Positions 35,360 to 44,085 of a stretch of 64,000 nucleotides of DNA are shown piece after piece. Both the position numbers and the translations under genes were made by a program. The stretch's first letter is position 1; each line of letters starts with the position of its first letter. Source of the stretch: Rhizobium indicum (GTDB lineage Bacteria; Pseudomonadota; Alphaproteobacteria; Rhizobiales; Rhizobiaceae); the NCBI RefSeq assembly GCF_005862305.2, contig NZ_CP054022.1, positions 186,001 to 250,000 on the forward strand, in the 5' to 3' direction. The notes below the pieces were generated by a model. It was given only the letters and a program-made list of their open reading frames with translations. It did not search any database and was not told the DNA's origin.

Positions 35360-35371
35360 AATTCCGGAATT
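35360..35371. promoter_or_regulatory. Palindrome in the AraC/alpha-galactosidase divergent region
   Basis: AATTCCGGAATT, a perfect 12-bp palindrome, lies 15 bases before the AraC start in the 99-base divergent gap. AraC-type sites are usually direct repeats, so this may be unrelated; I note it only as the sole strong symmetry there. Confidence 0.3.
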
Positions 35372-35444
35372 AATAGGCCGATGTCAGGAAGAAATTCTGA
35401 TCTAGAAGGAGCAGTAAGCAATCACAACCGATAGGGAGATTGCA

Positions 35445-36761
35445 ATGCCGAAGATTTGCCTGGTAGGCGCTGGTAGCACCGTTTTTGCACAGAACATTCT
35501 GGGAGATGTCCTATCCTCGCAGAGAGGCGGCGACTACGTCATCAGTCTCTTCGATATTGATCCAGAGCGACTGAAGACGTCAGAGATCGTCGCTCGCCGG
35601 ATCTGCGAGTCGCTTAAGCTTTCAAACGTCAGGATCGACGCCACGCTCAACCGGCGAGAAGCGCTGCGCGGGTCTGATTTCGTCATCCTCATGATGCAGG
35701 TCGGTGGCTACAAACCGGCTACCGTCACGGACTTCGACATTCCAAAAAAATACGGCTTGCGTCAGACGATCGCCGACACCCTTGGCATCGGCGGCATTTT
35801 CCGCGGTTTGCGGACGATACCAGTCCTTGAGGCGATCTGCCGAGACATGCAGCAGGTCTGCCCGCAGGCTCTTCTGATGCAGTACGTCAACCCAATGGCC
35901 ATCAACTGCTGGGCGATCAAGGATCTGGCCCCGGAAATCCGCACCGTCGGCCTGTGTCACAGTGTGCAGCATACAGCCGGGCATCTCGCGCAATGCCTCG
36001 GAGAGGACATTGCCGACGTGAACTACGTTTCGGCTGGCATCAATCACGTCGCCTTCTTCCTGAAATATGAGAAAGTTCATAGCGATGGACGGCGGGAAGA
36101 CCTTTATCCGAGACTGAACGCTCTCGCCGCCGATGGCCGCGTTCCGCCGGACGATCGGGTGCGGTTCGATGTGCTCAAACGGCTCGGCCACTTCGTCACC
36201 GAATCCAGCGAGCATTTCTCCGAATATACCTCCTGGTACATCAAGGAGGGACGAGGGGATCTGATCGATCAGCTCAATATTCCGCTGGACGAATACATCC
36301 GGCGCTGCGAAGTGCAGATCGAAGAGTGGCATGCCCTGCGCAAAGAACTGGAAGGCGACAAACCGATCGAGGTGTGCCGCAGCAATGAATATGCGGCCGG
36401 CATCATTCATGCCGCGGTCACTGGCAATCCGGCGCTGATATACGGCAATGTCCCAAACAACGGCCTGATCGAGAATCTGCCCGATGAATGCATTGTGGAA
36501 GTGCCTTGCCATGTCGACAGAAATGGAATTCAGCCGGTCCGGGTCGGTCGGATCCCCTCTCAGCTTTCCGCCGTCATGAACTTGAGCGTTTCCGTTCAGC
36601 AGTTGACGGTCGAGGCGGCTCTGACAAAAAACCGCGAGCGCATCTACCAAGCCGCTCTGCTCGATCCGCATACGTCTGCGGAATTGTCTCCAGACCAAAT
36701 CTGGAACCTTGTCGACGACCTGATCGATGCACACGGCAATTTGTTGCCGAGATATCAGTGA
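35445..36761 (+). CDS. melA: GH4 alpha-galactosidase, MelA-like
   Basis: Glycoside hydrolase family 4 enzyme (438 aa), which uses NAD+ and a divalent metal to split alpha-galactosides such as melibiose. It begins with the Rossmann motif KICLVGAGSTVFAQNILGDVL, has the nucleotide/substrate stretch MMQVGGYKPATVTDFDIPKKYGLRQTIADTLG, the QYVNPMAINCW loop, and the metal Cys and His in GLCHSVQ and GINHVAFF. No signal peptide, so it is cytoplasmic. GGGAG lies 7 bases upstream of the ATG. Related GH4 alpha-N-acetylgalactosaminidase or alpha-galacturonidase activity cannot be excluded. A terminator follows at 36811. Confidence 0.85.
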   Translation: MPKICLVGAGSTVFAQNILGDVLSSQRGGDYVISLFDIDPERLKTSEIVARRICESLKLSNVRIDATLNRREALRGSDFVILMMQVGGYKPATVTDFDIPKKYGLRQTIADTLGIGGIFRGLRTIPVLEAICRDMQQVCPQALLMQYVNPMAINCWAIKDLAPEIRTVGLCHSVQHTAGHLAQCLGEDIADVNYVSAGINHVAFFLKYEKVHSDGRREDLYPRLNALAADGRVPPDDRVRFDVLKRLGHFVTESSEHFSEYTSWYIKEGRGDLIDQLNIPLDEYIRRCEVQIEEWHALRKELEGDKPIEVCRSNEYAAGIIHAAVTGNPALIYGNVPNNGLIENLPDECIVEVPCHVDRNGIQPVRVGRIPSQLSAVMNLSVSVQQLTVEAALTKNRERIYQAALLDPHTSAELSPDQIWNLVDDLIDAHGNLLPRYQ

Positions 36762-36810
36762 GATCCCGCGGATAAGCCAGCCAGAAGCGCATGGCAGTTC
36801 ATTCGTTTAG

Positions 36811-36839
36811 GCGCGCCGTGATTCACGGCGCGTCTTTTT
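36811..36839 (+). terminator. Rho-independent terminator after the alpha-galactosidase gene
   Basis: CGCGCCGTG, loop ATT, CACGGCGCG gives a perfect 9-pair GC-rich stem (36812-36832), followed at once by TCTTTTT. It separates the GH4 unit from the DeoR-led operon. Confidence 0.88.
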
Positions 36840-36883
36840 CATTCCAGCATCATCCAATAAATCAAAAAACGTCATCAAATTGA

Positions 36884-36916
36884 TTGACATTGATCATTTG
36901 AAATGAAATCATGATC
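36884..36916 (+). promoter_or_regulatory. Promoter region of the DeoR-led operon
   Basis: TTGACA at 36884-36889 with AATCAT after 17 bases (36907-36912) is a plausible sigma-70 promoter. The spacer and flank carry the inverted repeat GATCAT (36892-36897) and ATGATC (36911-36916), 13 bases apart, a candidate DeoR-family site for autoregulation. Confidence 0.55.
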
Positions 36917-36948
36917 GAAATTGGGATCGGCCGTGAGGGAGGTTTTCG

Positions 36949-37743
36949 TTGAGCCAGGCAGTTGGAGTGAAGGTCGATCGACTGGATGCCATTCGCAGCC
37001 ACCTCTACGCGAACGGCTTTTCGACCATTCAGGCGCTTGCCGATGCGATCGGAGCATCGCTTGCCACGGTTCGTAGAGACCTGCAGATCCTTGAGCAGGA
37101 GGGCGCCATTGATCGCGTGCATGGTGGAGCGCGCATTGCCGAAGGATCGTCGGTTGAGGTTGCATTTCAGGAGCGCGAAAAGCGCCATCTATCGGCCAAA
37201 CGGGCGATTGCCACCGCGGCCTACGATCTGCTTCATCCGCGTACGGCAATCTTTCTCGACGCGGGAACCACCGTCCTGCAGCTTGCGCGCCTCGTTCGCA
37301 TCAACCCCATGCCGCTCAGGATATTCACCAACGGCCTAACGGTAGCGCAGGAATTCCTGAATATTCCGAATTTGGAAGTGGTGCTTCTCGGCGGTCAGCT
37401 GCGCAGCGAGAATGCGTCGCTTGTCGGACCTCAGGCGGAGGCAATGCTGGAAACATTATGGTTCGACCAGCTCTTTCTTGGCGCCAGCGCCATCAGCTCC
37501 GACGGTGCGATCTACAGCGTGGACAGTGCGGAAGCGAGCCTCAACCGGCGCATGCTGGCTCGGTCGGCCAATCGTTTCGTCCTGGCCGATTCCTCGAAAT
37601 TCGGAACCATGGCGACTTACAAGGTCGCGCCGCTGGACACTGCGAAAGTCATTACCGATTCCGGGCTTTCGCGGCATTGGCGCGAGGAACTCGTCAACTT
37701 CGGCGTCGACGCAACAATCGCGGATCTGAGGGCGAAAGAGTGA
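36949..37743 (+). CDS. DeoR-family regulator (AgaR-like)
   Basis: Repressor (264 aa) with an N-terminal DeoR HTH (DRLDAIRSHLYANGFSTIQALADAIGASLATVRRDLQILEQEGAIDRVHGGA) and a C-terminal sugar-phosphate sensor (IFLDAGTTVLQLARLV, FTNGLTVAQEF, VVLLGGQLRSENASLVGPQAE, VLADSSKFG). The start codon is TTG at 36949, supported by GGGAGG 6 bases upstream. It leads the kinase-SBP-permease-SIS-KbaZ-ATPase operon and overlaps the kinase start, so it probably senses an amino-sugar or tagatose phosphate. Confidence 0.92.
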   Translation: MSQAVGVKVDRLDAIRSHLYANGFSTIQALADAIGASLATVRRDLQILEQEGAIDRVHGGARIAEGSSVEVAFQEREKRHLSAKRAIATAAYDLLHPRTAIFLDAGTTVLQLARLVRINPMPLRIFTNGLTVAQEFLNIPNLEVVLLGGQLRSENASLVGPQAEAMLETLWFDQLFLGASAISSDGAIYSVDSAEASLNRRMLARSANRFVLADSSKFGTMATYKVAPLDTAKVITDSGLSRHWREELVNFGVDATIADLRAKE

Positions 37744-38699
37744 GCGACGCGCTGATCCTCGGCATCGACGGTGGCGGAAGCAAGGTGCTGGTTGCCCTCG
37801 CGGACAAGCGTGGGCGGATATTGCGGCGTTCCCGCGGCCATGGGGTCAATCCCATGGACAATCCGAATTGGCTCCAGGAGCTGGAGCAGCATCTCCTTCC
37901 CTTTCGCGATGAAGGAAATCTGGCGGCCGTCGCCGCAGCACTGCCCGCCTACGGGGAGGTCGAACGCCTTTCGGCTCTGCAGCGGGATGCGATCGAGCGC
38001 CTATTCCCAAACGTCCACCGGCGCGTCCTCAACGACGTCGACGCGGCGCACCTCGGTGCTTTTGCGGGCGAGCCGGGTATCCTCATTCTTTCCGGCACGG
38101 GTTCAATGGCATGGGCGCGCAATTCCAAAGGCCAGTCGGCGCGGACCGGCGGCTGGGGAGATCTCGTCGGTGACGAGGGCAGCAGCCATTGGATCGGGCA
38201 GAGGGCGCTCAATCTCGTCAGCCAAAGCTTGGACGGGCGCGCTCCGGCAACAGCTCTCGCAACGGCTCTGTTTGACCACCTTGGCATCGACTTGAGCAAT
38301 CCCATGAATGGGCTCGGCGATTGGGCCAGCTCCCTGGCGAATGCACGGGCGGACATTGCAGCAATTTCGACCCTCGTCGATCAGATCGCACTTGGCGGCG
38401 ACAAAGGAGCGGTCGGCTTGATCGAGCAGGCCGCCGATGAACTCGCGAAGCATCATAAGGCAATTGCCGGCCACTGTGATCCGGATGCCGACTGGACCTA
38501 TGCCGGCGGTACTTTTTCGAGCCGGCTTCTTTTGGAGGCGCTTGAACGGCGAATCGGCAGGCCTACGGTTTTGCCGAAACTTCCCCCGATTGGCGGCGCG
38601 CTCCTGGCTGCCGCCCAACTTCTCGACTGGCCGTTGGACGACGGCTGGTTCGGGCAAATCGTGGCCACGGCCGAAGGTGGTGACCGCACATCCCAGTGA
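37740..38699 (+). CDS. BadF/BcrA-type amino-sugar kinase
   Basis: ATPase-fold kinase (319 aa) of the BadF/BadG/N-acetylglucosamine-kinase group. It has the phosphate motif ALILGIDGGGSKVLVALAD at the start, LNDVDAAHLGAFAG, ILILSGTGSMAWARN, and GGWGDLVGDEGSSHWIG, the classic sugar-kinase block of this family. GTG 37740 is the likely start, overlapping the DeoR stop by four bases. Its place before a sugar transporter and a SIS-type sugar-phosphate isomerase/deaminase suggests it phosphorylates the imported sugar, probably galactosamine or an N-acetylhexosamine. Confidence 0.85.
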   Translation: MSDALILGIDGGGSKVLVALADKRGRILRRSRGHGVNPMDNPNWLQELEQHLLPFRDEGNLAAVAAALPAYGEVERLSALQRDAIERLFPNVHRRVLNDVDAAHLGAFAGEPGILILSGTGSMAWARNSKGQSARTGGWGDLVGDEGSSHWIGQRALNLVSQSLDGRAPATALATALFDHLGIDLSNPMNGLGDWASSLANARADIAAISTLVDQIALGGDKGAVGLIEQAADELAKHHKAIAGHCDPDADWTYAGGTFSSRLLLEALERRIGRPTVLPKLPPIGGALLAAAQLLDWPLDDGWFGQIVATAEGGDRTSQ

Positions 38700-38730
38700 A
38701 TTGAGCTCAAGAATAATGAAGGATGGGAAC

Positions 38731-39987
38731 ATGCATAAATTGATCTTGCCTCTACTTGCATCGGCGGCCTTGGCAATCGCCGCACCGGCTCTTGGCCAGG
38801 ACGCCAAGCCGCTTGCCGGTCAGTCGATCACGGTGCTCATGCCATCGCCGCAGGGACCGAACATCGCCTCTGACTTCGAAGCCGAAACCGGCATTCACGT
38901 CGACCTGCAGACCCTGTCGTGGGACGACATCCGCCCGAAGCTGGTGACAGCCTTGGTTGCCGGTACAGCGCCAGCGGATGTGACCGAATTCGATTGGTCC
39001 TGGACCGGTCAGTTCAGCGCGGCCGGTTGGTATATGCCGCTCAACGACGTGATCGACGCCGACACGGTGAAGGATATCGGCGTTGCCAAGATCTTCACGG
39101 TTGACGGCAAGTTATTGGGAATTCCCTACACCAACGACTTCCGGGTGATGCTCGTCAACAAGAAGCATTTCGCGGATGCAGGCATCACCGAGATGCCGAA
39201 AACATTGGACGCCCTGGTCGCTGCAGCCAAGAAGATCAAGGAAAAGGGCATTGTCGAGTATCCGATCGGCCTGCCGGTTTCAGCGACGGAAGGCGCGTCA
39301 ACGAGCTGGTACTTGCTGACCAAGGCCTTCGGCGGCGAACTCTTCGACAAGGACTTCAATCCGCTGTTCACCTCGCCGGATTCGGCTGGTTACAAGGCGC
39401 TTGCTTTCGAGCTGATGCTCCTCAAGGAAGGGCTGGTCGATCCGGCGTCTACCGGCCTGAAGGACAGCCAGATCAATGAGAGCATGTTCGCGCAGGGCAT
39501 CACCAGCATCATGATCTCCGGTGAGCCTGGTCGTCTTGGCCAGATGAACGATCCCAAGCAGTCGAAAGTCGCCGGCCAGGTAGAGGCGATCCTGGTACCG
39601 ACGGCAAGCGGTGAAACGCGCAGTTTCGGCCTTCCAGAAGCGCTGGCTATTCCAAATGTCTCTCCCAACAAGGAGGCGGCGATCGCCTTCGTCAAATGGT
39701 TTACCAGCAAGGACTTCCAGAAGAAGAATGCCGTGAACGGCTTCCTGCCGACACGCACGTCGGCGCTTTCCGAACTGAACGAGTCCGGAAAGCTGAACAG
39801 CGGCGACGCTCTCGTGGCGCAGTCGAAGACGGTTGAGCCGCTGTTCCCGCAGGGCACGCCGCCTTGGTATCCGCAATTTTCCAGCGGTGTAAACACGGCA
39901 ATCAATAGCGCTGCCAAGGGACAGATGAGCGTCGACCAGGCGATGGAGGCTATTGCTTCCGCCGCCAAGCAGGCAATGGCGCAATGA
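38731..39987 (+). CDS. CUT1 sugar ABC transporter substrate-binding protein (amino-sugar operon)
   Basis: Periplasmic binding protein (418 aa) with a signal peptide MHKLILPLLASAALAIAAPALGQ and family-1 pattern QSITVLMPSPQGPNIASDFEAETGIHVDLQTLSWDDIRPKL, then DFRVMLVNKKHFADAGI and QGITSIMISGEP. ATG 38731 has AAGGA 7 bases upstream. Unlike the other two CUT1 systems it overlaps its first permease (ATGA) and has no hairpin after it. Confidence 0.92.
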   Translation: MHKLILPLLASAALAIAAPALGQDAKPLAGQSITVLMPSPQGPNIASDFEAETGIHVDLQTLSWDDIRPKLVTALVAGTAPADVTEFDWSWTGQFSAAGWYMPLNDVIDADTVKDIGVAKIFTVDGKLLGIPYTNDFRVMLVNKKHFADAGITEMPKTLDALVAAAKKIKEKGIVEYPIGLPVSATEGASTSWYLLTKAFGGELFDKDFNPLFTSPDSAGYKALAFELMLLKEGLVDPASTGLKDSQINESMFAQGITSIMISGEPGRLGQMNDPKQSKVAGQVEAILVPTASGETRSFGLPEALAIPNVSPNKEAAIAFVKWFTSKDFQKKNAVNGFLPTRTSALSELNESGKLNSGDALVAQSKTVEPLFPQGTPPWYPQFSSGVNTAINSAAKGQMSVDQAMEAIASAAKQAMAQ

Positions 39988-40901
39988 CAGCTTTGGCGTC
40001 CGAAGAGGCCACGAGCAAGCGTGGGGTCGGCTTCAACGCCGACGCCACACTCGGCTTGCTGTTGGTGTCGCCCATCGTTCTCACGATGGCAGCTTTGGTC
40101 TTCTACCCGATGGGAAGAACCGTCTGGGACAGCCTGCACAGGGTCAACCCCATGCAGGCCGGCACGCCATTCATCGGCCTGGAAAACTACAGCCGAATGC
40201 TGTCGGATGGCCAGCTCGCGACGACCTGGAGCAACACGCTCATGTACGTTGTTCTGGCCGTCACCGCCGAAACCGTGTTCGGCATTCTTGCCGCCGCTCT
40301 CATCAATCAGATCAAGGTCGGGCGGCAATGGGTGCTCGCAGCAGTGATCTTGCCCTGGGCGCTGCCCGGCGTTGTGAACTCGGTCATATGGCTTTGGATT
40401 TATCAACCGGGCGCGGGTCTGTTGAACGGCATTCTTTCGGCGCTCGGGCTCCCTTTCGAAAATCACGTCTGGTTCAACGATCGCGCCAGCGCCATCGTCG
40501 CCGTAACGGTGGTCCACGTCTGGCGCATGATGCCTTTGACGATCGTTATCGTCCTTGCCGCGATGCAGAGCATCCCTGCGCATCTCTACGAGGCTGCGCG
40601 GATCGATGGAGCCACGCGCATTCAGATGTTCGGATGGGTAACCCTGCCGCTGGTTCGCAGTGCGATCGCTGTCGCCATGACCAACGCAACCGTGAACGCT
40701 TTCAATCTCTTCGACGAGGCCTGGGTTCTGGCGGGTGCCAGCCTCGAGACCCGACCGGTGCTCGTCCAGATCTACCTCGAAACCTTCCAGAACCTCCGCT
40801 TCTCGTATGGCATGGCGCTATCGGTCGTGATCACTCTCGTGTCTCTGCTGATTTCGCTCGTCTACGTCCTTCGTGTCTATCGCAACACACGGTTCGACTG
40901 A
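39984..40901 (+). CDS. CUT1 sugar ABC transporter permease (amino-sugar, MalF type)
   Basis: Inner-membrane permease (305 aa), EAA loop HLYEAARIDGATRIQMFGWVTLPLVRS near residue 200. It is coupled by ATGA to the binding-protein gene and by TGATG to the next permease. Confidence 0.93.
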   Translation: MTALASEEATSKRGVGFNADATLGLLLVSPIVLTMAALVFYPMGRTVWDSLHRVNPMQAGTPFIGLENYSRMLSDGQLATTWSNTLMYVVLAVTAETVFGILAAALINQIKVGRQWVLAAVILPWALPGVVNSVIWLWIYQPGAGLLNGILSALGLPFENHVWFNDRASAIVAVTVVHVWRMMPLTIVIVLAAMQSIPAHLYEAARIDGATRIQMFGWVTLPLVRSAIAVAMTNATVNAFNLFDEAWVLAGASLETRPVLVQIYLETFQNLRFSYGMALSVVITLVSLLISLVYVLRVYRNTRFD

Positions 40902-41758
40902 TGAGATCCACTATTGCCTATCGAATGATGATTTGGACCGGTGTCGTCGTCCTGTTGATCTGGTCTCTGGGGCCAATCTACTGGACCATCGCGAGTTCGG
41001 TTACTCCAAGCGAAGACTTTTCGACCCGACCGATCAACTTCTTTCCGCAGCACTTTACGCTCGATCACTACTCCCGGCTGCTCGGCATCAATATCGCCCG
41101 GATCGGGGGTGTGGAGGTGTTCAAACAGTTCCGTGCCGCATTGCTCAATAGCGTGGTGACATCAATCGCCGCTACGCTGCTTTGCGTCGCGATATCCTCT
41201 CTTGGGGCTTACGCATTCACCAGGCTCCAGTTTCCCGGCCGCAAAGCGCTTTTTGTCGCTGTCGTCGCGACCCTGGCCATTCCTGCCTACGCTGTCTTGA
41301 TCCCGCTCTATCAGATCATGATCAAGCTGCATCTCGTCGATACCTATCTGGGCGTCTCGCTGATCTATGTCTCGGCCTTCCTGCCCCTGTCGTTATGGCT
41401 GCTGCGGAGCGTGTTCGAAGCTCTTCCGATCGCACTGGAAGAGGCGGCACAACTCGACGGAGCCGGCCGGCTCTACATCTTCTTCAATATCGTCCTGCCG
41501 CTGGCCGGACCGGGTCTGACGGCCGCGGCGATCCTCACCTTTCTTGGTGCCTGGGGACAGTATCTCGTGCCGCTCATTTTTTCGCCGCAGGCAACGAAGC
41601 CGCTAACGGTTCTGATCCCGGAATTCGTAACGAAGAACTTCATCGACTACGGGCTCATCACAGCGAGCGGCTCGATCGCCATCGTCATCCCCGCCCTCGT
41701 CGTCATTTTCCTCAACCGTTACCTCGTCAGCGGCCTGTTGGCTGGTTCAGTCAAATAA
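40901..41758 (+). CDS. CUT1 sugar ABC transporter permease (amino-sugar, MalG type)
   Basis: Inner-membrane permease (285 aa), EAA loop ALEEAAQLDGAGRLYIFFNIVLPLAGP near residue 185, C-terminus RYLVSGLLAGSVK. It starts at the ATG inside the TGATG junction with the previous permease; the longer open frame upstream is a shadow of that gene. Confidence 0.93.
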   Translation: MRSTIAYRMMIWTGVVVLLIWSLGPIYWTIASSVTPSEDFSTRPINFFPQHFTLDHYSRLLGINIARIGGVEVFKQFRAALLNSVVTSIAATLLCVAISSLGAYAFTRLQFPGRKALFVAVVATLAIPAYAVLIPLYQIMIKLHLVDTYLGVSLIYVSAFLPLSLWLLRSVFEALPIALEEAAQLDGAGRLYIFFNIVLPLAGPGLTAAAILTFLGAWGQYLVPLIFSPQATKPLTVLIPEFVTKNFIDYGLITASGSIAIVIPALVVIFLNRYLVSGLLAGSVK

Positions 41759-41769
41759 TCGGAGACTTC

Positions 41770-42723
41770 ATGAACACGACCGAAAAAGTCATTTTCGAGC
41801 AATTTCCCTACTGGGAGAAGGCGATCGGCTCGAATTCAGCTGCCGATAGGGCGGAGCTGCTCGTCTTCGTCGGCTGCGGCACGTCCTTCAATCTGGCGCT
41901 TGCGCTAGCAGCCTATGCCAATATGGCCGGACGCAAGGCAATCGCGGTGCCCGGTGCCGAATGGCAAAACCGCCCCTCGGCCTTCTGGCCGGAGTGGCGC
42001 AACACGCACGTCGTCGCACTTTCCCGGAGCGGTGAGACGACAGAGACAGTCGCCGCAGCAAAGGCAAGCCGCGCCGCCGGCGCCTTCGTGACGGCGATAA
42101 CCGTCGAACCGGAAAGCTCTCTGGCGAAAAATTGCGATCGGATGGTCGCGGCCGAAACCCATCCGGACGAAGGGATCGTCATGACGGTATCGGCCAGTCT
42201 CATGGTCCTTCTCGGTTTGCAGATGATCGGGCAGAAGGTTCCCGCCTCTGTCGTGAATTCCGCCCGCCAGCTGGCGAGCGCTCTCGATGCCGCACTTCCT
42301 GGAATTATCGCCGACCGGTCGCACTTCGTCTTTCTCGGTGGAGGCCCCCTCTTCGGTGTCGCCCTGGAGGGAGCGCTCAAGCTCATGGAAATGAGCCAGA
42401 TCATGACCCAGGCTTTCCATCCGCTGGAATACCGGCATGGGCCGATCAGCCTCGTTGACGGGAAGACGGTTGCGGTCATGCTGTACAGCTCCGACCAAAG
42501 GGAGGCGGAGACGAAACTGGTGGGAGAACTGAGAGAAAAAGGCGCGGTCGTCATCGGTGTGGGTGGTCCAGGCGATCTGGAACTGGCCGTCGATGTCGAT
42601 CTGTCGCTTGCGGGTCTCGTTGTCCTTCCGGCGCTGCAGGTCCTCGGCGAACGCGCCGCGCAGGCTCGGCAAATCGACACGGTCTCTCCCCGTCACCTGA
42701 CGAAGGTTGTAACGCTCGCATGA
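41770..42723 (+). CDS. SIS-domain sugar-phosphate isomerase/deaminase (AgaS-like)
   Basis: Protein (317 aa) with two SIS domains and no glutaminase domain. Blocks include ELLVFVGCGTSFNLALALAAYANM, VVALSRSGETTETVAAAKASRAAGAFVTAITVEPESSLAKNCD, and VFLGGGPLFGVALEGALKLMEMSQIMTQAFHPLEYRHGPISLVD, as in AgaS and the isomerase half of GlmS. The likely reaction is deamination/isomerisation of galactosamine-6-phosphate to tagatose-6-phosphate. GGAG lies 5 bases upstream of the ATG. It overlaps the KbaZ-like gene by ATGA. A glucosamine-6-phosphate substrate cannot be excluded. Confidence 0.85.
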   Translation: MNTTEKVIFEQFPYWEKAIGSNSAADRAELLVFVGCGTSFNLALALAAYANMAGRKAIAVPGAEWQNRPSAFWPEWRNTHVVALSRSGETTETVAAAKASRAAGAFVTAITVEPESSLAKNCDRMVAAETHPDEGIVMTVSASLMVLLGLQMIGQKVPASVVNSARQLASALDAALPGIIADRSHFVFLGGGPLFGVALEGALKLMEMSQIMTQAFHPLEYRHGPISLVDGKTVAVMLYSSDQREAETKLVGELREKGAVVIGVGGPGDLELAVDVDLSLAGLVVLPALQVLGERAAQARQIDTVSPRHLTKVVTLA

Positions 42724-44018
42724 CGTCGATCGAAGAGAACCGGCAGATCGCGCTGCGAAAGCTTTTCGGTGCCCGAAGCCTGCCTTTTCCCCGTGGCGTC
42801 ACTTCGGTCTGCTCGGCGCATCCGCTGGTCATCGAGGCAGCGCTTCGGCGTGCCGGCATGGAGCACCGGGCGGTCCTCATCGAAGCCACCTGCAATCAGG
42901 TCAATCAGGAGGGCGGCTATACCGCGATGACGCCGGCGGACTTTCGCAGGTTCATCGAGGACATCGCCGCAGCGACTGACTTTCCAGCCGAACGCATCAT
43001 CCTGGGAGGCGATCACCTCGGTCCCAACCCCTGGAGAAAGTTGGCGGCCGAGGAGGCAATGCTGCGCGCCGCGGCTATGGTGACGGCCTATGTCGAGGCA
43101 GGGTTTGAAAAGATTCACCTGGACACGTCGATGGGCTGTGCCGGTGAACCCACGGCGCTCGATGACGAATTGACCGCGGCGCGGGCCGCTCGATTGGCAA
43201 AGGCCGCTGAAGAGGCCGCTCTTCGTTCAGGCCGCCGTCCGCCGGTCTATATCATCGGAACCGAGGTGCCGCCTCCAGGTGGTGCAACGCACGCACTCGA
43301 AGAAATCGAAATTACCCGGGCCGATGCGGCGATGAAAACGCTGGCGGTTCACCGGGCGTCGTTTGCCGCAGCAGGTTTGGCGTCGGCAATGGAGCGGGTC
43401 ATTGGGATCGTGGTTCAGCCGGGCGTGGAATTTGGTAACACGGACGTGGCGCACTACAAGCCTGAACGGGCCAAGAGCCTCATTCGTTCGCTGGACGACA
43501 TGCCCGGCTTGGTTTTCGAAGCACATTCCACCGACTACCAACCGGCCGAAGCCTTGTCTGCTCTCGTTGACGGCGGCTTTGCAATCCTCAAGGTCGGACC
43601 AGGGCTGACTTTCGCGCTGCGCGAAGCGCTGTACGGTCTCGATGCGATCGCTGACGTGCTTGCCGGGAAGACGCCACGAACCGGACTGGTGACCACCATG
43701 GAAAAAATCATGGTCGAACAACCGGCAAGCTGGGCGGGCCACTATGGCGGCGGTCCCGATGAGGAGCGACTGCAACGGCATTTCAGCTATAGTGATCGAA
43801 TTCGCTATTACTGGCCGGATCCTCGCGCATCCGCCGCGGTCGGCGAATTGTTCAGCCGGCTCCCCGATGAAATTCCCGAAACTCTGATCAGCCAATATCT
43901 CGGCCGACTCTATTCCGACGTGGTGTCAAAGCGGGTCGCTCCGAAGGCCGGCGAACTCTGCCTTGCTGCCATCGACGCGGTACTGGCGCCTTATTCAGCC
44001 GCCACGGCAATCCGATAA
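42720..44018 (+). CDS. KbaZ/GatZ-family tagatose-phosphate protein
   Basis: Protein of 432 aa, the length of GatZ/KbaZ. The N-terminus has FPRGVTSVCSAHPLVIEAAL and LIEATCNQVNQEGGYTAMTP; then ILGGDHLGPNPWR, KIHLDTSMGCAGEP, YIIGTEVPPPGGA, and FEAHSTDYQ. These were described as the non-catalytic subunit of tagatose-1,6-bisphosphate aldolase. No catalytic KbaY/GatY gene and no tagatose-6-phosphate kinase gene is in the window. From memory, lone GatZ-type proteins in Agrobacterium act as tagatose-6-phosphate 4-epimerases giving fructose-6-phosphate, which would complete the pathway here; that is inference. Confidence 0.88.
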   Translation: MTSIEENRQIALRKLFGARSLPFPRGVTSVCSAHPLVIEAALRRAGMEHRAVLIEATCNQVNQEGGYTAMTPADFRRFIEDIAAATDFPAERIILGGDHLGPNPWRKLAAEEAMLRAAAMVTAYVEAGFEKIHLDTSMGCAGEPTALDDELTAARAARLAKAAEEAALRSGRRPPVYIIGTEVPPPGGATHALEEIEITRADAAMKTLAVHRASFAAAGLASAMERVIGIVVQPGVEFGNTDVAHYKPERAKSLIRSLDDMPGLVFEAHSTDYQPAEALSALVDGGFAILKVGPGLTFALREALYGLDAIADVLAGKTPRTGLVTTMEKIMVEQPASWAGHYGGGPDEERLQRHFSYSDRIRYYWPDPRASAAVGELFSRLPDEIPETLISQYLGRLYSDVVSKRVAPKAGELCLAAIDAVLAPYSAATAIR

Positions 44019-44085
44019 GCAATCGACAGCCGTGTCAGACGAGCGGCTGCGTCCCGAAGATATCAATATTCAGCCGGAGAAAGTT

